Part shown: positions 56,735 to 64,000 of the stretch, piece after piece
Layout of the letters: every line of letters begins with the position of its first letter
Position numbering within the stretch: position 1 is the stretch's first letter
Assembly: GCF_026339995.1 (NCBI RefSeq)
Contig: NZ_JAPEPT010000003.1
Span: 682,001-746,000 of the forward strand
Reading direction: 5' to 3'
DNA: 64,000 nucleotides
Source of the DNA: Streptomyces sp. NBC_01481
Lineage (GTDB): Bacteria; Actinomycetota; Actinomycetes; Streptomycetales; Streptomycetaceae
Notes under the pieces: generated by a model
What the model saw: only the letters and a program-made list of their open reading frames with translations
Database searches by the model: none
What the model was told of the DNA's origin: nothing
Made by a program: the position numbers and the translations under genes

Positions 56735-57631
56735 TCATTTGCTCCAGATGTCGAGGGGTTCCATCTCGGCGGCGTGGCCGATCCTTGGCAGGCCGTAGGC
56801 GTCCAGCAAGGTGCGCAGCAGCCCGTAGAGGTTGTTCGGCCTGGGATAGTCACCGGGCCGAACCTGTTCGCCGACGAGGACGGTCGGGATCTGGTTGGTC
56901 CCGCCGTCCTCGTTCTCGTCCTCGTCCCAGGTGACCACCAGCAGGCTGTTATGGGTCATGGCCCAGCGCGCGTAGCCGCCGAGGTTGTCCCGCAGCCATG
57001 TGTCGGCCCGACGGACGGAGCCGTCGTGCATGTCGTTCTCGACGTCGGGAATGACGAACGACACCGTGGGCAGATCCGCGTAGTCGCGGGGGAAAGAGGT
57101 CCAGGGGAGGTTGGCGGAGGCCGGCACGTTGGTGAAGTTCACCCAGGGGTTGTGGCGGCGTGCGTACGCGCCGCTGGTGCAGCCCGTGAAGCCGACGCTG
57201 GGCATGCTCTGGGAGTACCCGGCGAACGTCAGGTCTGCCTGCAGGAGTTGGGAGGCGAGGTTCCGGGCCGTGAAGGTGTAGGGACAGGAGTTGTTGCTCA
57301 CACCCTGGGTGGAACCGGAGAAGAGCGCCAGGTAGTTGGGCTGGCTCGGGTGGGTGATGGCGGTGAAATTCGTGAGGGAGGCGCCCGACCTGGCGAGTTC
57401 GTTGATGTAAGTCGCTTCCGAGTTCCCGATGATGCTGCTGTAGGAGCGGTTCTCTTCGACCACCACGACGATGTGGTCCGGCCTGGGCACCCCGCGATCG
57501 CCGCCCGAGGTGCCGCAGGCCGCGATCGGCAGCAGAATTGCCGTGACGGCCGCAAGCGCGACGGCCTTCCTCTTCGTGCGCCCCGGCCCGCCACCCGGGA
57601 AATGCCTCGCCCACGTGCCTCGTCGCGTCAC
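56735..57631 (-). CDS. AcpA-type phosphoesterase lipoprotein
   Basis: GTG 57631, after AAGGGAGAAG, gives 298 residues. The lipobox LPIAAC (about residue 38) follows a hydrophobic core, so it is predicted to be membrane-tethered outside the cell. The catalytic region is HIVVVVEENRSYSSIIGN with further metal ligands in TAITHPSQPNYLALFSG and VTWDEDENEDGG, matching the phosphoesterase/AcpA family (acid phosphatase and phospholipase C relatives). Divergent from the second APH gene. Confidence 0.87.
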   Translation of the reverse strand: MTRRGTWARHFPGGGPGRTKRKAVALAAVTAILLPIAACGTSGGDRGVPRPDHIVVVVEENRSYSSIIGNSEATYINELARSGASLTNFTAITHPSQPNYLALFSGSTQGVSNNSCPYTFTARNLASQLLQADLTFAGYSQSMPSVGFTGCTSGAYARRHNPWVNFTNVPASANLPWTSFPRDYADLPTVSFVIPDVENDMHDGSVRRADTWLRDNLGGYARWAMTHNSLLVVTWDEDENEDGGTNQIPTVLVGEQVRPGDYPRPNNLYGLLRTLLDAYGLPRIGHAAEMEPLDIWSK

Positions 57632-57929
57632 CGCTTCTCCCTTCGTCGGACGCGGATCTGCCTCCTGCGGCCTTCGTGACGCACCGTTACCCGGCTCCTC
57701 CTGCTGTCCATCAAGACTGGCAACAGGAGAAGCGTAGAAATGCACCATATGCCGCTTCTATGGATCATTGATGTCATGGTGAGCGAGATTCATCCCGAAA
57801 ATCGGCCGTCGGTAGCCGGGCGCCGGGCGATCTCGGACGGACCCAGCACCGCCATCCGGCCCCATCGGTACGGCCGCTCGTGCGAGGCGCAGGCCGTGTC
57901 TGTGAGGAGACGTCTACGGAAGTTTGACC
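57632..57929. promoter_or_regulatory. Divergent promoter region with AT-rich symmetry
   Basis: A 298-bp intergenic region. TAGAA (57735-57739) and TTCTA (57756-57760) flank GCACCATATGC, an imperfect palindrome. Its CACCATATG core (57743-57751) also occurs in the 55234-55263 element. No gene seen. Confidence 0.4.
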
Positions 57930-59078
57930 ATGAACCATGTCCAGACCTTCGCGACCTCGACCGAAGCGATGACGGGGCTTGAGACCGAGCACGTCGCGCA
58001 TCCCACGAATCCGTCCGGTCACCAGAGCGACCGTTCGCTGTGGGATCCCCTGCTCGGGCTGATGCCGCTCCGCTCTCCACGTGTACTCGGCGGACTGACC
58101 GACCGTCTGAGGGCGCATTGGTTGGTGCGCGGGATGCGTCCCTGCGATGTAACCGTGGTTCCGCGAAACACCTACCCGCAGACCAACCTTCTGGTGTTCA
58201 GGCTGCAGCGAGGCACGTGGGTCGTCCTGGTCAAGCACCCACGGAACGAACGGGCGGCCGACGGGCTCGCCCGTGAGTGGGAGGTCCTGCGGCAGCTGGC
58301 CGCGGACGACCGGCTCGATCCCTGGCGGGAGCTGCTTCCACAAGCGGTCGGCTACCGGCCGAAGGGGCCGACCCGGATGCTGGCCCAGAGCTGGCTCGCG
58401 GGCGTCCCCGCCGGTCACCTGGCCTCGCACCGGCCGCAGGACCTGCACCGTACGGTCACTGCCGCACTCTCCTTCCTGGCGGAAGTGCGGCGTGCGACCG
58501 GCCACCGGCAGCCGGTGGCACAACGCGTCGGCGACTGGGTCGAACCGCAGCTGGAGGTCCTGTCGACAGAGATCGGATGGTGCAGAGCGGGCGAGGGAGC
58601 GGCTGGACTGGATGCCGTGCGCCGACGCCTGGAGGAGGGCCTTGCCGGAGCCGTGATGACGCAGGGCTGGACGCACGGGGACTTCTATCCCGGCAATGTG
58701 CTGCTGAGCGAGGAGCGCACGCGGGTCACCGGTGTCTACGACTGGGGGAGCGCGCGGATCGACGGCCCGTCGGAGATCGACGCCTGCACCTTCGTCCTGG
58801 CAGTCCGGGGTGCGCTGAGCGGCCGCCCGCTGGGGAGGCTGGTCGCCGACGCCCTTCATGCCGATGGGCTGCCCGCCGCAGACCGTGCGCTGCTCTCGAC
58901 AGCCGCCGTTGATCTCGGCGACAGCGACCCGGCGGTGCTGCCCCTGCTCATGTGGCTGTGGCACGTGGCAAGCAATGTGCAGAAGGCGCCGCAGTTCGGG
59001 CGAAGCCACTGGTGGGTGGCCAACACCGTCGCCCCGGTCCTTGAGGAGGCGTCCCGATGGGCGAGCGCCCGACGCTGA
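57930..59078 (+). CDS. APH-fold phosphotransferase (paralogue 2)
   Basis: ATG 57930, after GGAAG, gives 382 residues. Motifs WTHGDFYPGNVLLSEE and VTGVYDWGSARIDG match the APH kinase family, and the C-terminal LMWLWHVASNVQKAPQFGRSHWWVA aligns with paralogue 1 at 54140-55213. It is the first of five genes read rightwards. Its last 22 bp overlap the next gene. Confidence 0.87.
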   Translation: MNHVQTFATSTEAMTGLETEHVAHPTNPSGHQSDRSLWDPLLGLMPLRSPRVLGGLTDRLRAHWLVRGMRPCDVTVVPRNTYPQTNLLVFRLQRGTWVVLVKHPRNERAADGLAREWEVLRQLAADDRLDPWRELLPQAVGYRPKGPTRMLAQSWLAGVPAGHLASHRPQDLHRTVTAALSFLAEVRRATGHRQPVAQRVGDWVEPQLEVLSTEIGWCRAGEGAAGLDAVRRRLEEGLAGAVMTQGWTHGDFYPGNVLLSEERTRVTGVYDWGSARIDGPSEIDACTFVLAVRGALSGRPLGRLVADALHADGLPAADRALLSTAAVDLGDSDPAVLPLLMWLWHVASNVQKAPQFGRSHWWVANTVAPVLEEASRWASARR

Positions 59079-60883
59079 CAGGCGGCTCGACGTGGCTTCG
59101 TTCGGGGGCCGAGGCGCCGCCCGGCACATCCGCGACCCGCGAAGACCGTCCAGGGCGAGATGCCACCCGCCGCTGGGCGGTCCGGGTGGTGCTGCCGACC
59201 GCGCTCGCCCTGTGGCTGCTGTCGCTGCGCAATGTCGACCTCGACCAGATCGGCGACCTCGGTCTGCTGCAGGTGCTGCCGGTGCTCTTCTGGATCGCGA
59301 TGGCCCTGCTCACCTTGGGCTTCTGCGTCGCCCTGAGTAACCGGCGCACCGGCAACGCTTGGTTCGCGGCGTACGTCCTGGCGCTGATCGCGGTCATCCA
59401 CGCCACCCCTTCGCTGCTGTACTCGGAACTGCGCTACTCATGGGCGTGGAAGCACGTGGCGGTCATCGACGCGATGCTGCGGCACGGCGGCGAGGTGCCG
59501 AACGCCGAAGAATTCTCCATCTACAACCAGTGGCCGGGTTTCTTCCAGCTCAACGCGCTGTTCCTGCGGGCCACCGGTCTTGAGTCCCCCCTCGGCTACG
59601 CATCGTGGACGCAGGCGTTGGCCAATGCTCTGCTGCTCGGCCCGCTGCTGTTGACGTACCGAGCGGTCGCACGTGACCGGAGGCTGATCTGGGGGGCCGC
59701 CTGGATCTACTACTCCTGTTCCTGGGTGGGGCAGGACTACTTCGCGCCACAGGCCTTCGCCTTTCTGCTGTTCGTGACCGTGATCGCCTTGGTCCTGCGG
59801 CAGCTGCCGTCCTCCGCGCTCCCGCGGCCGAGCCGTCAGCGACGAGGATCCTGGCCTCCGGGACTGCTGCTCCTGGTGTTGGTGATCGTGGCCGCGATCG
59901 TGTCCTCGCATCCACTGACCCCGCTGATGCTGCTCAGTGCGCTGGTGGTGCTGTCGCTGCCGCGCCGCAACCGGCGGGTTGTGCTGCCTGTGCTGGCCGG
60001 GGCGGTCGTGCTCACGGTCGCCTGGGACGCCACCGTGGCACGGCCGTATATCTCGGAGAACCTCAGCAGCCTCGTGAACAGTCTTCTCGAGCCTGATGCG
60101 AACGTCGTCTCCGGGTTGGCCAGGCTGGGGCCTGCGGCTCCTGGACAGGTCATCGTGTCCTGGGTCGACCGGGGTCTGTCCGGGGCCGTATTCCTGCTGG
60201 CCGTGATCGCTTTCGCACGCCGCCCCTGGACACGCCGTACCGGTCTCCCGTTGCTCGTGCTCTCCCCCATGCTGCTCCTGGCCGCGAACGCCTACGGCGG
60301 AGAGATGATCTTCCGGGCATACCTCTTCGCACTGCCCGCCGCAGCCTTCCTGATCGCGGCACTGCTCCTGCGGGAGGGCACGCGGCCGCGTCGGCGGATG
60401 CTCGCCGTCTACCCCGTTCTGCTGGCCATGCTCGGCGGCCTGGTCTTCGGCTACTACGGCAAGGAGGGGATGAATCACTTCACTTCCCAGGAGGCCGCTG
60501 CCGTCCGCTATCTGATCGACACCGCTCCACCGGGGTCACGGATCGTCTCCCTCACTTCGTCCATGCCCGGCGGGGACGAGGACTACGAGCTGCATGAACG
60601 TTCGCCCGTGAGCGAACAGGACCTCAGTGACATGCGGCTGGTGGCGAGGGACCCGCTGGCGGGTCTGCAACCGCTCGTCGACGTGGCCACCGCCAGGGTG
60701 CCCGCCTACGTCATCCTCAGCCGTGCACAGGCCGCCGAAAGCTACCTCGACGGGACGCTTCCCGCCGACACCATGTCGCGGCTGCAGTCGGCGCTCGCCA
60801 AAGCACCGAACTTCACTGTCATCTACCGGAACCGCGACGCAGTGGTCTATCGGTACGACGCTCCAGCGGAGGGGACACGCTGA
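59057..60883 (+). CDS. Polytopic membrane glycosyltransferase/polymerase-like protein
   Basis: ATG 59057 overlaps the APH stop by 22 bp and gives 608 residues. About 12 membrane helices are followed by a soluble C-terminal part (about 460-608). The loop LRYSWAWKHVAVIDAMLRHG and the QWPGFFQLNALFLRATGLE stretch resemble GT-C-type membrane sugar transferases. The substrate cannot be told. Location in a glycan-like locus supports that role. Confidence 0.75.
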   Translation: MGERPTLTGGSTWLRSGAEAPPGTSATREDRPGRDATRRWAVRVVLPTALALWLLSLRNVDLDQIGDLGLLQVLPVLFWIAMALLTLGFCVALSNRRTGNAWFAAYVLALIAVIHATPSLLYSELRYSWAWKHVAVIDAMLRHGGEVPNAEEFSIYNQWPGFFQLNALFLRATGLESPLGYASWTQALANALLLGPLLLTYRAVARDRRLIWGAAWIYYSCSWVGQDYFAPQAFAFLLFVTVIALVLRQLPSSALPRPSRQRRGSWPPGLLLLVLVIVAAIVSSHPLTPLMLLSALVVLSLPRRNRRVVLPVLAGAVVLTVAWDATVARPYISENLSSLVNSLLEPDANVVSGLARLGPAAPGQVIVSWVDRGLSGAVFLLAVIAFARRPWTRRTGLPLLVLSPMLLLAANAYGGEMIFRAYLFALPAAAFLIAALLLREGTRPRRRMLAVYPVLLAMLGGLVFGYYGKEGMNHFTSQEAAAVRYLIDTAPPGSRIVSLTSSMPGGDEDYELHERSPVSEQDLSDMRLVARDPLAGLQPLVDVATARVPAYVILSRAQAAESYLDGTLPADTMSRLQSALAKAPNFTVIYRNRDAVVYRYDAPAEGTR

Positions 60884-61275
60884 TGATTTCGCTGCGCTGG
60901 GGGCTCGCCCTGTCCGGCTGGGCTGCTCTGGCGGTCACCGCTCTGCCGGCCGCCCACCCCTTGCGGGTGCTGGTCACGGCCGTCTTCCTGCTCGTCTGTC
61001 CTGGATTGGCGGCCGTACAGTCGCTGCGACCGGCGGCGCGACGAGGCCGGGTTCCGGCCGAGGTCCTGGAGGCCGCCGTGCTCAGTGTGGTGGTGAGCCT
61101 CGCGCTGTCGGTGCTCGTGGCGGAGGCGCTCTTCCTCGGTGGCACGTTCACCGCCAGGTGGGCTCTGCTGGCACTCGCCGTCCTCACCTCCGCTTTGGCA
61201 CTCATGCCGCGGCGCGGCAGGAAGCGGTTCAAGGACCGGCGAGCCACCACGGCGCCCATCGAGTCGAAAAGCTGA
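60883..61275 (+). CDS. DUF1616-like small membrane protein
   Basis: A 130-residue protein starting at ATG 60883 inside the upstream stop (TGATG). Four hydrophobic helices (LALSGWAALAVTALPA, LVTAVFLLVCPGLAAV, LSVVVSLALSVLVAEALFL, WALLALAVLTSALALM) and a charged tail. The sequence VFLLVCPGLAAVQSLRP is like DUF1616 proteins. Function unknown; coupled to the membrane glycosyltransferase-like gene. Confidence 0.75.
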   Translation: MISLRWGLALSGWAALAVTALPAAHPLRVLVTAVFLLVCPGLAAVQSLRPAARRGRVPAEVLEAAVLSVVVSLALSVLVAEALFLGGTFTARWALLALAVLTSALALMPRRGRKRFKDRRATTAPIESKS

Positions 61276-61431
61276 AATCCGAGTCATGCCCGTCAGGCTT
61301 CCGGGTCCCGTGGCCATCAGGAGAGTCGCGACGGAAGGGCGCTGCGCATACAGGGGTCCGCGAATGGTTGCCTTCGGGAAGCTGGTGCACCCTGGTTTGA
61401 AGACCCTTTCCTCGGACGAGGAGGTACGGGA

Positions 61432-62703
61432 ATGCCCCCGCATTTCAGCGCAGCCGCCAGGAACAGTGCCGCCACGGGAACGACCGGGACCCACCGCGAA
61501 CGGGATCCGGTCGTGGTCGTCGGAGCCGGCCCGTACGGGCTTGCCACCGCTGCCTGGCTGAGCGCCGCGGGGGTTCCACTGAGGATTTTCGGCGAGCCGA
61601 TGGAAGGCTGGCACGCCTACATGCCCGAAGGCATGTTTCTGAAGTCCGTCCCGGCGGCGTCGTCCATTTCCGCGCCGGAGCCCGGCCACGGGTTCGCTGA
61701 TTTCCGCGCGGCTCACGGCAAAAAACCGGTCGGCGATCTTTACCCGATCCCGGTCGAGGAGTTCATCGACTACGGGCGGTGGTTCCAGAAACGCCGTGTG
61801 CCCGAAGTGGAGCGGTCGATGGTGCGCGGTGTGCGGGCCGTCGACAGCGGGTTCGGAATCACGCTGGACTCCGGCGAGGAGTTCCTCGCCGCGGCCGTGG
61901 TGGTGTCCACCGGCCTCGTGCCGTTCGCCCATGAGCCACCGGAACTGCGTGGGCTCGCCGCGGCCGGGCTGACCTCGCACACGTGCGAGCACCGGAGCAT
62001 GACCCGCTTCGCGGGACAGCAGGTGGCCGTCCTGGGTGCGGGGCAGTCGGCGCTGGAGAGCGCCGCACTGCTGCACGAGGCAGGTGCCCGCCCCACCGTC
62101 GTCGCCCGCGCCCGGTCCGTCCTCTTCGGCGACCGTCCTCAGGCGGACCTGCCCGTCACCCGTCCCCGTGCCACGCGGCTTCGCAAGCCCGCCTCCACGC
62201 TCGGCCCAGGCTGGTCGCTGTGGGCCGTCAGCCGTGGCCCCGCCGCCTACCGCCACCTGCCGACGCCGGTGCGGATGCGCCTGCTGCACAGCGTGCTGGG
62301 GCCGTCCGGCGCCTGGTGGCTGCGGGATCGTGTGGCGGGCCGCGTACCGGTGCTGAGCGGGCGCACGCTGGTCTCCGCCGCACCGGAGGACGGGAAGGTG
62401 CGCCTGGAGCTGGCGGACCCGGGCGGCGGAAGAGAACTGCTGCGCGCCGACCATCTCCTGATGGCCACGGGCTACCGGGTGGACGTGGACCGCCTCGACC
62501 TCTTGGAGCCCACACTTCGTCAGGCGGTGCGAACGTTCGGCGGTGCACCGCGACTGTCGGCCGGCTTCGAGTCCTCGGTGCCGGGCCTCTACTTCACCGG
62601 GCTGGCCGCGGCCCCTTGCTTCGGGCCGGTTCTGCGATTCGTCTGCGGTACGGGTTTCGCCGCCCGGCAGGTCGCCGGGGCGGTCCTAGCCGGGAACCGG
62701 TGA
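61432..62703 (+). CDS. FAD-dependent NAD(P)-binding oxidoreductase
   Basis: ATG 61432, after GAGGAGG, gives 423 residues. Two nucleotide-binding sites are present: PVVVVGAGPYGLATAAWLSAAG and VAVLGAGQSALESAALLHEAG; the end has GLYFTGLAAAPCFGP. This resembles flavin monooxygenases and lysine N-hydroxylase-like proteins. The stop overlaps the GH16 lipoprotein start (GTGA). It may modify a sugar or lipid made by the locus. Confidence 0.87.
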   Translation: MPPHFSAAARNSAATGTTGTHRERDPVVVVGAGPYGLATAAWLSAAGVPLRIFGEPMEGWHAYMPEGMFLKSVPAASSISAPEPGHGFADFRAAHGKKPVGDLYPIPVEEFIDYGRWFQKRRVPEVERSMVRGVRAVDSGFGITLDSGEEFLAAAVVVSTGLVPFAHEPPELRGLAAAGLTSHTCEHRSMTRFAGQQVAVLGAGQSALESAALLHEAGARPTVVARARSVLFGDRPQADLPVTRPRATRLRKPASTLGPGWSLWAVSRGPAAYRHLPTPVRMRLLHSVLGPSGAWWLRDRVAGRVPVLSGRTLVSAAPEDGKVRLELADPGGGRELLRADHLLMATGYRVDVDRLDLLEPTLRQAVRTFGGAPRLSAGFESSVPGLYFTGLAAAPCFGPVLRFVCGTGFAARQVAGAVLAGNR

Positions 62704-63521
62704 CAGCGGGCCCGGCCCGGCGGGCCTGGCGGGCAGTCGCCGCGAGCGTGCTGCTCCTGGTGACGGCTTGCGGCAGCAGCACCGCAGCCCCGGGCCCGCC
62801 TGCCGCGGGCACCTGGCGGCTGGTCTTCTACGACGACTTCGACGGCTCGAAACTCGATACCGATCGCTGGGTCACCTGTTACGACTGGAACGACGACGGG
62901 TGCACCAACAGCGGGAACGACGAGTTGCAGTGGTACGTCCCTGGCCAGGTGTCGGTGGGCGCAGGCGAGCTCACCCTCAGTGCCGAGCGCCGTAGCACCG
63001 AGGGGAGCGACGGCGAGACCTACCCGTGGACCTCCGGGATGATCTCCACGGGGCGTGACCACTGGGACGGCCGTCCCCGGCGGACCTTCACTTATGGCTA
63101 CTTCGAAGCGGCGATCCGTATTCCCCCTGAGGCCGGCATGTTCCCGGCCTTCTGGATGATGCCCGCGTCCCGGTACACACCTCCCGAGCTGGACGTCATG
63201 GAGTCCTTCGAAACCACGCAGCAAGTGGAGATGTCTGTGCACTGGCGGGATGGTGAGGGGGCCGAACACCGGGAGGGAGGAAGCTACGGACCGGTAGATT
63301 TCCCCGCCGGGTACCACGTGTTCGGGCTCCTCTGGGAGAGAGACGAGCTGACCTGGTACGTGGACGGCGTCAAACGGTTCCGGGTGACACAAGCCGACAG
63401 GATCCCGCACGTCCCTATGGAACTACTGGTCAATCTGGCGGTCGGCGTGCCCGGTCCCCCGCCCCCTTCTGTCGATTCGGCGCGGATGCGAGTGGATTGG
63501 GTACGTGTCTGGCAGCACTGA
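62700..63521 (+). CDS. GH16 glycoside hydrolase lipoprotein
   Basis: GTG 62700 overlaps the oxidoreductase stop and gives 273 residues. The lipobox VTAC follows AVAASVLLL, so it is predicted to be tethered outside the membrane. The GH16 catalytic site PPELDVMESFETT is intact, with NELQWYVPGQVSV and MRVDWVRVWQH as flanking strands. It may trim or release the glycan made by this locus. It is the second GH16 gene in the window. Confidence 0.9.
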   Translation: MTAGPARRAWRAVAASVLLLVTACGSSTAAPGPPAAGTWRLVFYDDFDGSKLDTDRWVTCYDWNDDGCTNSGNDELQWYVPGQVSVGAGELTLSAERRSTEGSDGETYPWTSGMISTGRDHWDGRPRRTFTYGYFEAAIRIPPEAGMFPAFWMMPASRYTPPELDVMESFETTQQVEMSVHWRDGEGAEHREGGSYGPVDFPAGYHVFGLLWERDELTWYVDGVKRFRVTQADRIPHVPMELLVNLAVGVPGPPPPSVDSARMRVDWVRVWQH

Positions 63522-63532
63522 GCGGCAACGGG

Positions 63533-64000
63533 TCAGCCTCTCCTGCCATGGTGCCCCCACCCCCGCAGTGCGTAGGGGGACCCCCAGAAGGGCTCCGGTG
63601 CCCCGTCGGTGCCCGGCAGCTCCAGGGGCGGCTGCGGGGGGTGCGGGGGGTGCGGGGCGGAGACGGACGACAGCGAGTGAATCCGGCCGACTACGTACCC
63701 GGCGACGGTGGCGCAGACGCCCGCGGTCAGCGCCGCAAGGGTGCGCAGGGCGCCGGGACGGCCCGGCCGCAGCGATCGGACGAAGGCCTGGGGGATGGTG
63801 GACCGCAGATAGGTGCGCTCGCTGGCCAGCGCGGCTCTGCTGCCGCTGTGCCGGGCGACCAGCGCCTTGGAGAGCCCTTCCGCATAGCAGCGCGAACGGA
63901 AGTACGCCCAGGTGGTACGCGACTCGGGGACATGGTGGCGTACGGCCGCGGCAGGCTCGTACAGCAGGCCGGCGTCGGGCCGGCGGGCCGCGATCCGCAG
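63533..64000 (-). CDS. C-terminal part of a family 2 glycosyltransferase (partial at window edge)
   Basis: The frame is open to the right edge and ends at TGA 63533-63535, leaving 155 residues. The sequence EPAAAVRHHVPESRTTWAYF then RSRCYAEGLSKALVARHSGS and RTYLRSTIPQAFVRSLR is a typical end of actinomycete GT2 enzymes with a membrane helix (LAALTAGVCATVAGYVVG). The tail is rich in proline and histidine (HPPHPPQPP) and is encoded partly by GC-repeat DNA. Convergent with the GH16 lipoprotein gene. Confidence 0.75.
   Translation of the reverse strand: MRIAARRPDAGLLYEPAAAVRHHVPESRTTWAYFRSRCYAEGLSKALVARHSGSRAALASERTYLRSTIPQAFVRSLRPGRPGALRTLAALTAGVCATVAGYVVGRIHSLSSVSAPHPPHPPQPPLELPGTDGAPEPFWGSPYALRGWGHHGRRG

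Noticed and set aside
1..64000. tRNA, rRNA, CRISPR, IS or phage genes
   Set aside because: No cloverleaf, spaced direct repeats, transposase or integrase motifs were seen on either strand when reading through.

Overview
The window is chromosomal DNA from a high-GC actinomycete, almost certainly Streptomyces or a close relative. This is inferred from the very high GC content, the near-exclusive G/C at third codon positions, the gene families present (DUF397/WhiJ-type trio, DUF574 methyltransferase, CGNR regulator, small two-domain laccase, split LigD proteins, NACHT protein) and the presence of rare TTA leucine codons, which in Streptomyces need the developmentally controlled bldA tRNA. No rRNA, tRNA, CRISPR array, phage module or intact insertion sequence was seen.

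Layout. 1-8.2 kb: partial gene, CGNR regulator, SDR oxidoreductase, HEAT-like protein, N-formylglutamate amidohydrolase, DUF574 methyltransferase, then a LysR / cysteine dioxygenase / YeiH exporter sulfur group. 8.2-12.3 kb: xylose catabolism (xylB and xylA divergent, ROK regulator). 12.5-20.1 kb: a regulatory and conflict-type island with an XRE + ImmA/IrrE-like pair, a divergent MmyB-type regulator, a two-gene NLR-like pair (small protein and NACHT ATPase sharing a repeat motif), and a WhiJ/AbaA-like trio. 20.1-34.9 kb: secreted M64 peptidase, GT87 mannosyltransferase, molybdopterin oxidoreductase, a four-gene ATGA-coupled glycan operon, Tat-exported flavoprotein, and a DJ-1/GlxA pair. 35-37.6 kb: a decayed acyl-CoA ligase fragment and divergent LigD-type ligase and polymerase. 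37.6-45.6 kb: a two-gene operon of very large secreted sugar-dehydrogenase/DUF1080 proteins, divergent small laccase, GH15 enzyme. 45.6-64 kb: a giant membrane GGDEF-EAL protein fused to a PLP-dependent alpha-oxoamine synthase, divergent from a secreted GH16 glucanase, followed by a surface-glycan-like locus (FkbM-type methyltransferase, GNAT/CelD-type protein, two paralogous APH-fold kinases, ATP-grasp ligase, phosphoesterase lipoprotein, GT-C-like membrane protein, FAD oxidoreductase, GH16 lipoprotein, GT2).

Two systems stand out. First, at 15.0-17.5 kb, a 91-residue protein ends in a motif that is repeated almost exactly at the N-terminus of the translationally coupled NACHT ATPase. This is the arrangement described for bacterial amyloid-signalling NLR/effector pairs. 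The NACHT gene carries two TTA codons and a long glycine-rich membrane region. Second, at 45.6-50.1 kb, one uninterrupted reading frame joins c-di-GMP synthesis and hydrolysis domains, both with intact motifs, to an alpha-oxoamine synthase. It sits next to a secreted glucanase and a glycan locus, which suggests, by inference, a link between second-messenger signalling, a small-molecule or lipid product and matrix production.

TTA codons occur in the M64 peptidase, NACHT ATPase, Tat flavoprotein, ThuA/sugar-dehydrogenase protein, laccase and ATP-grasp genes, so much of the secreted and defensive output here may be tied to development. All family assignments come from reading motifs by eye; no database search was run.
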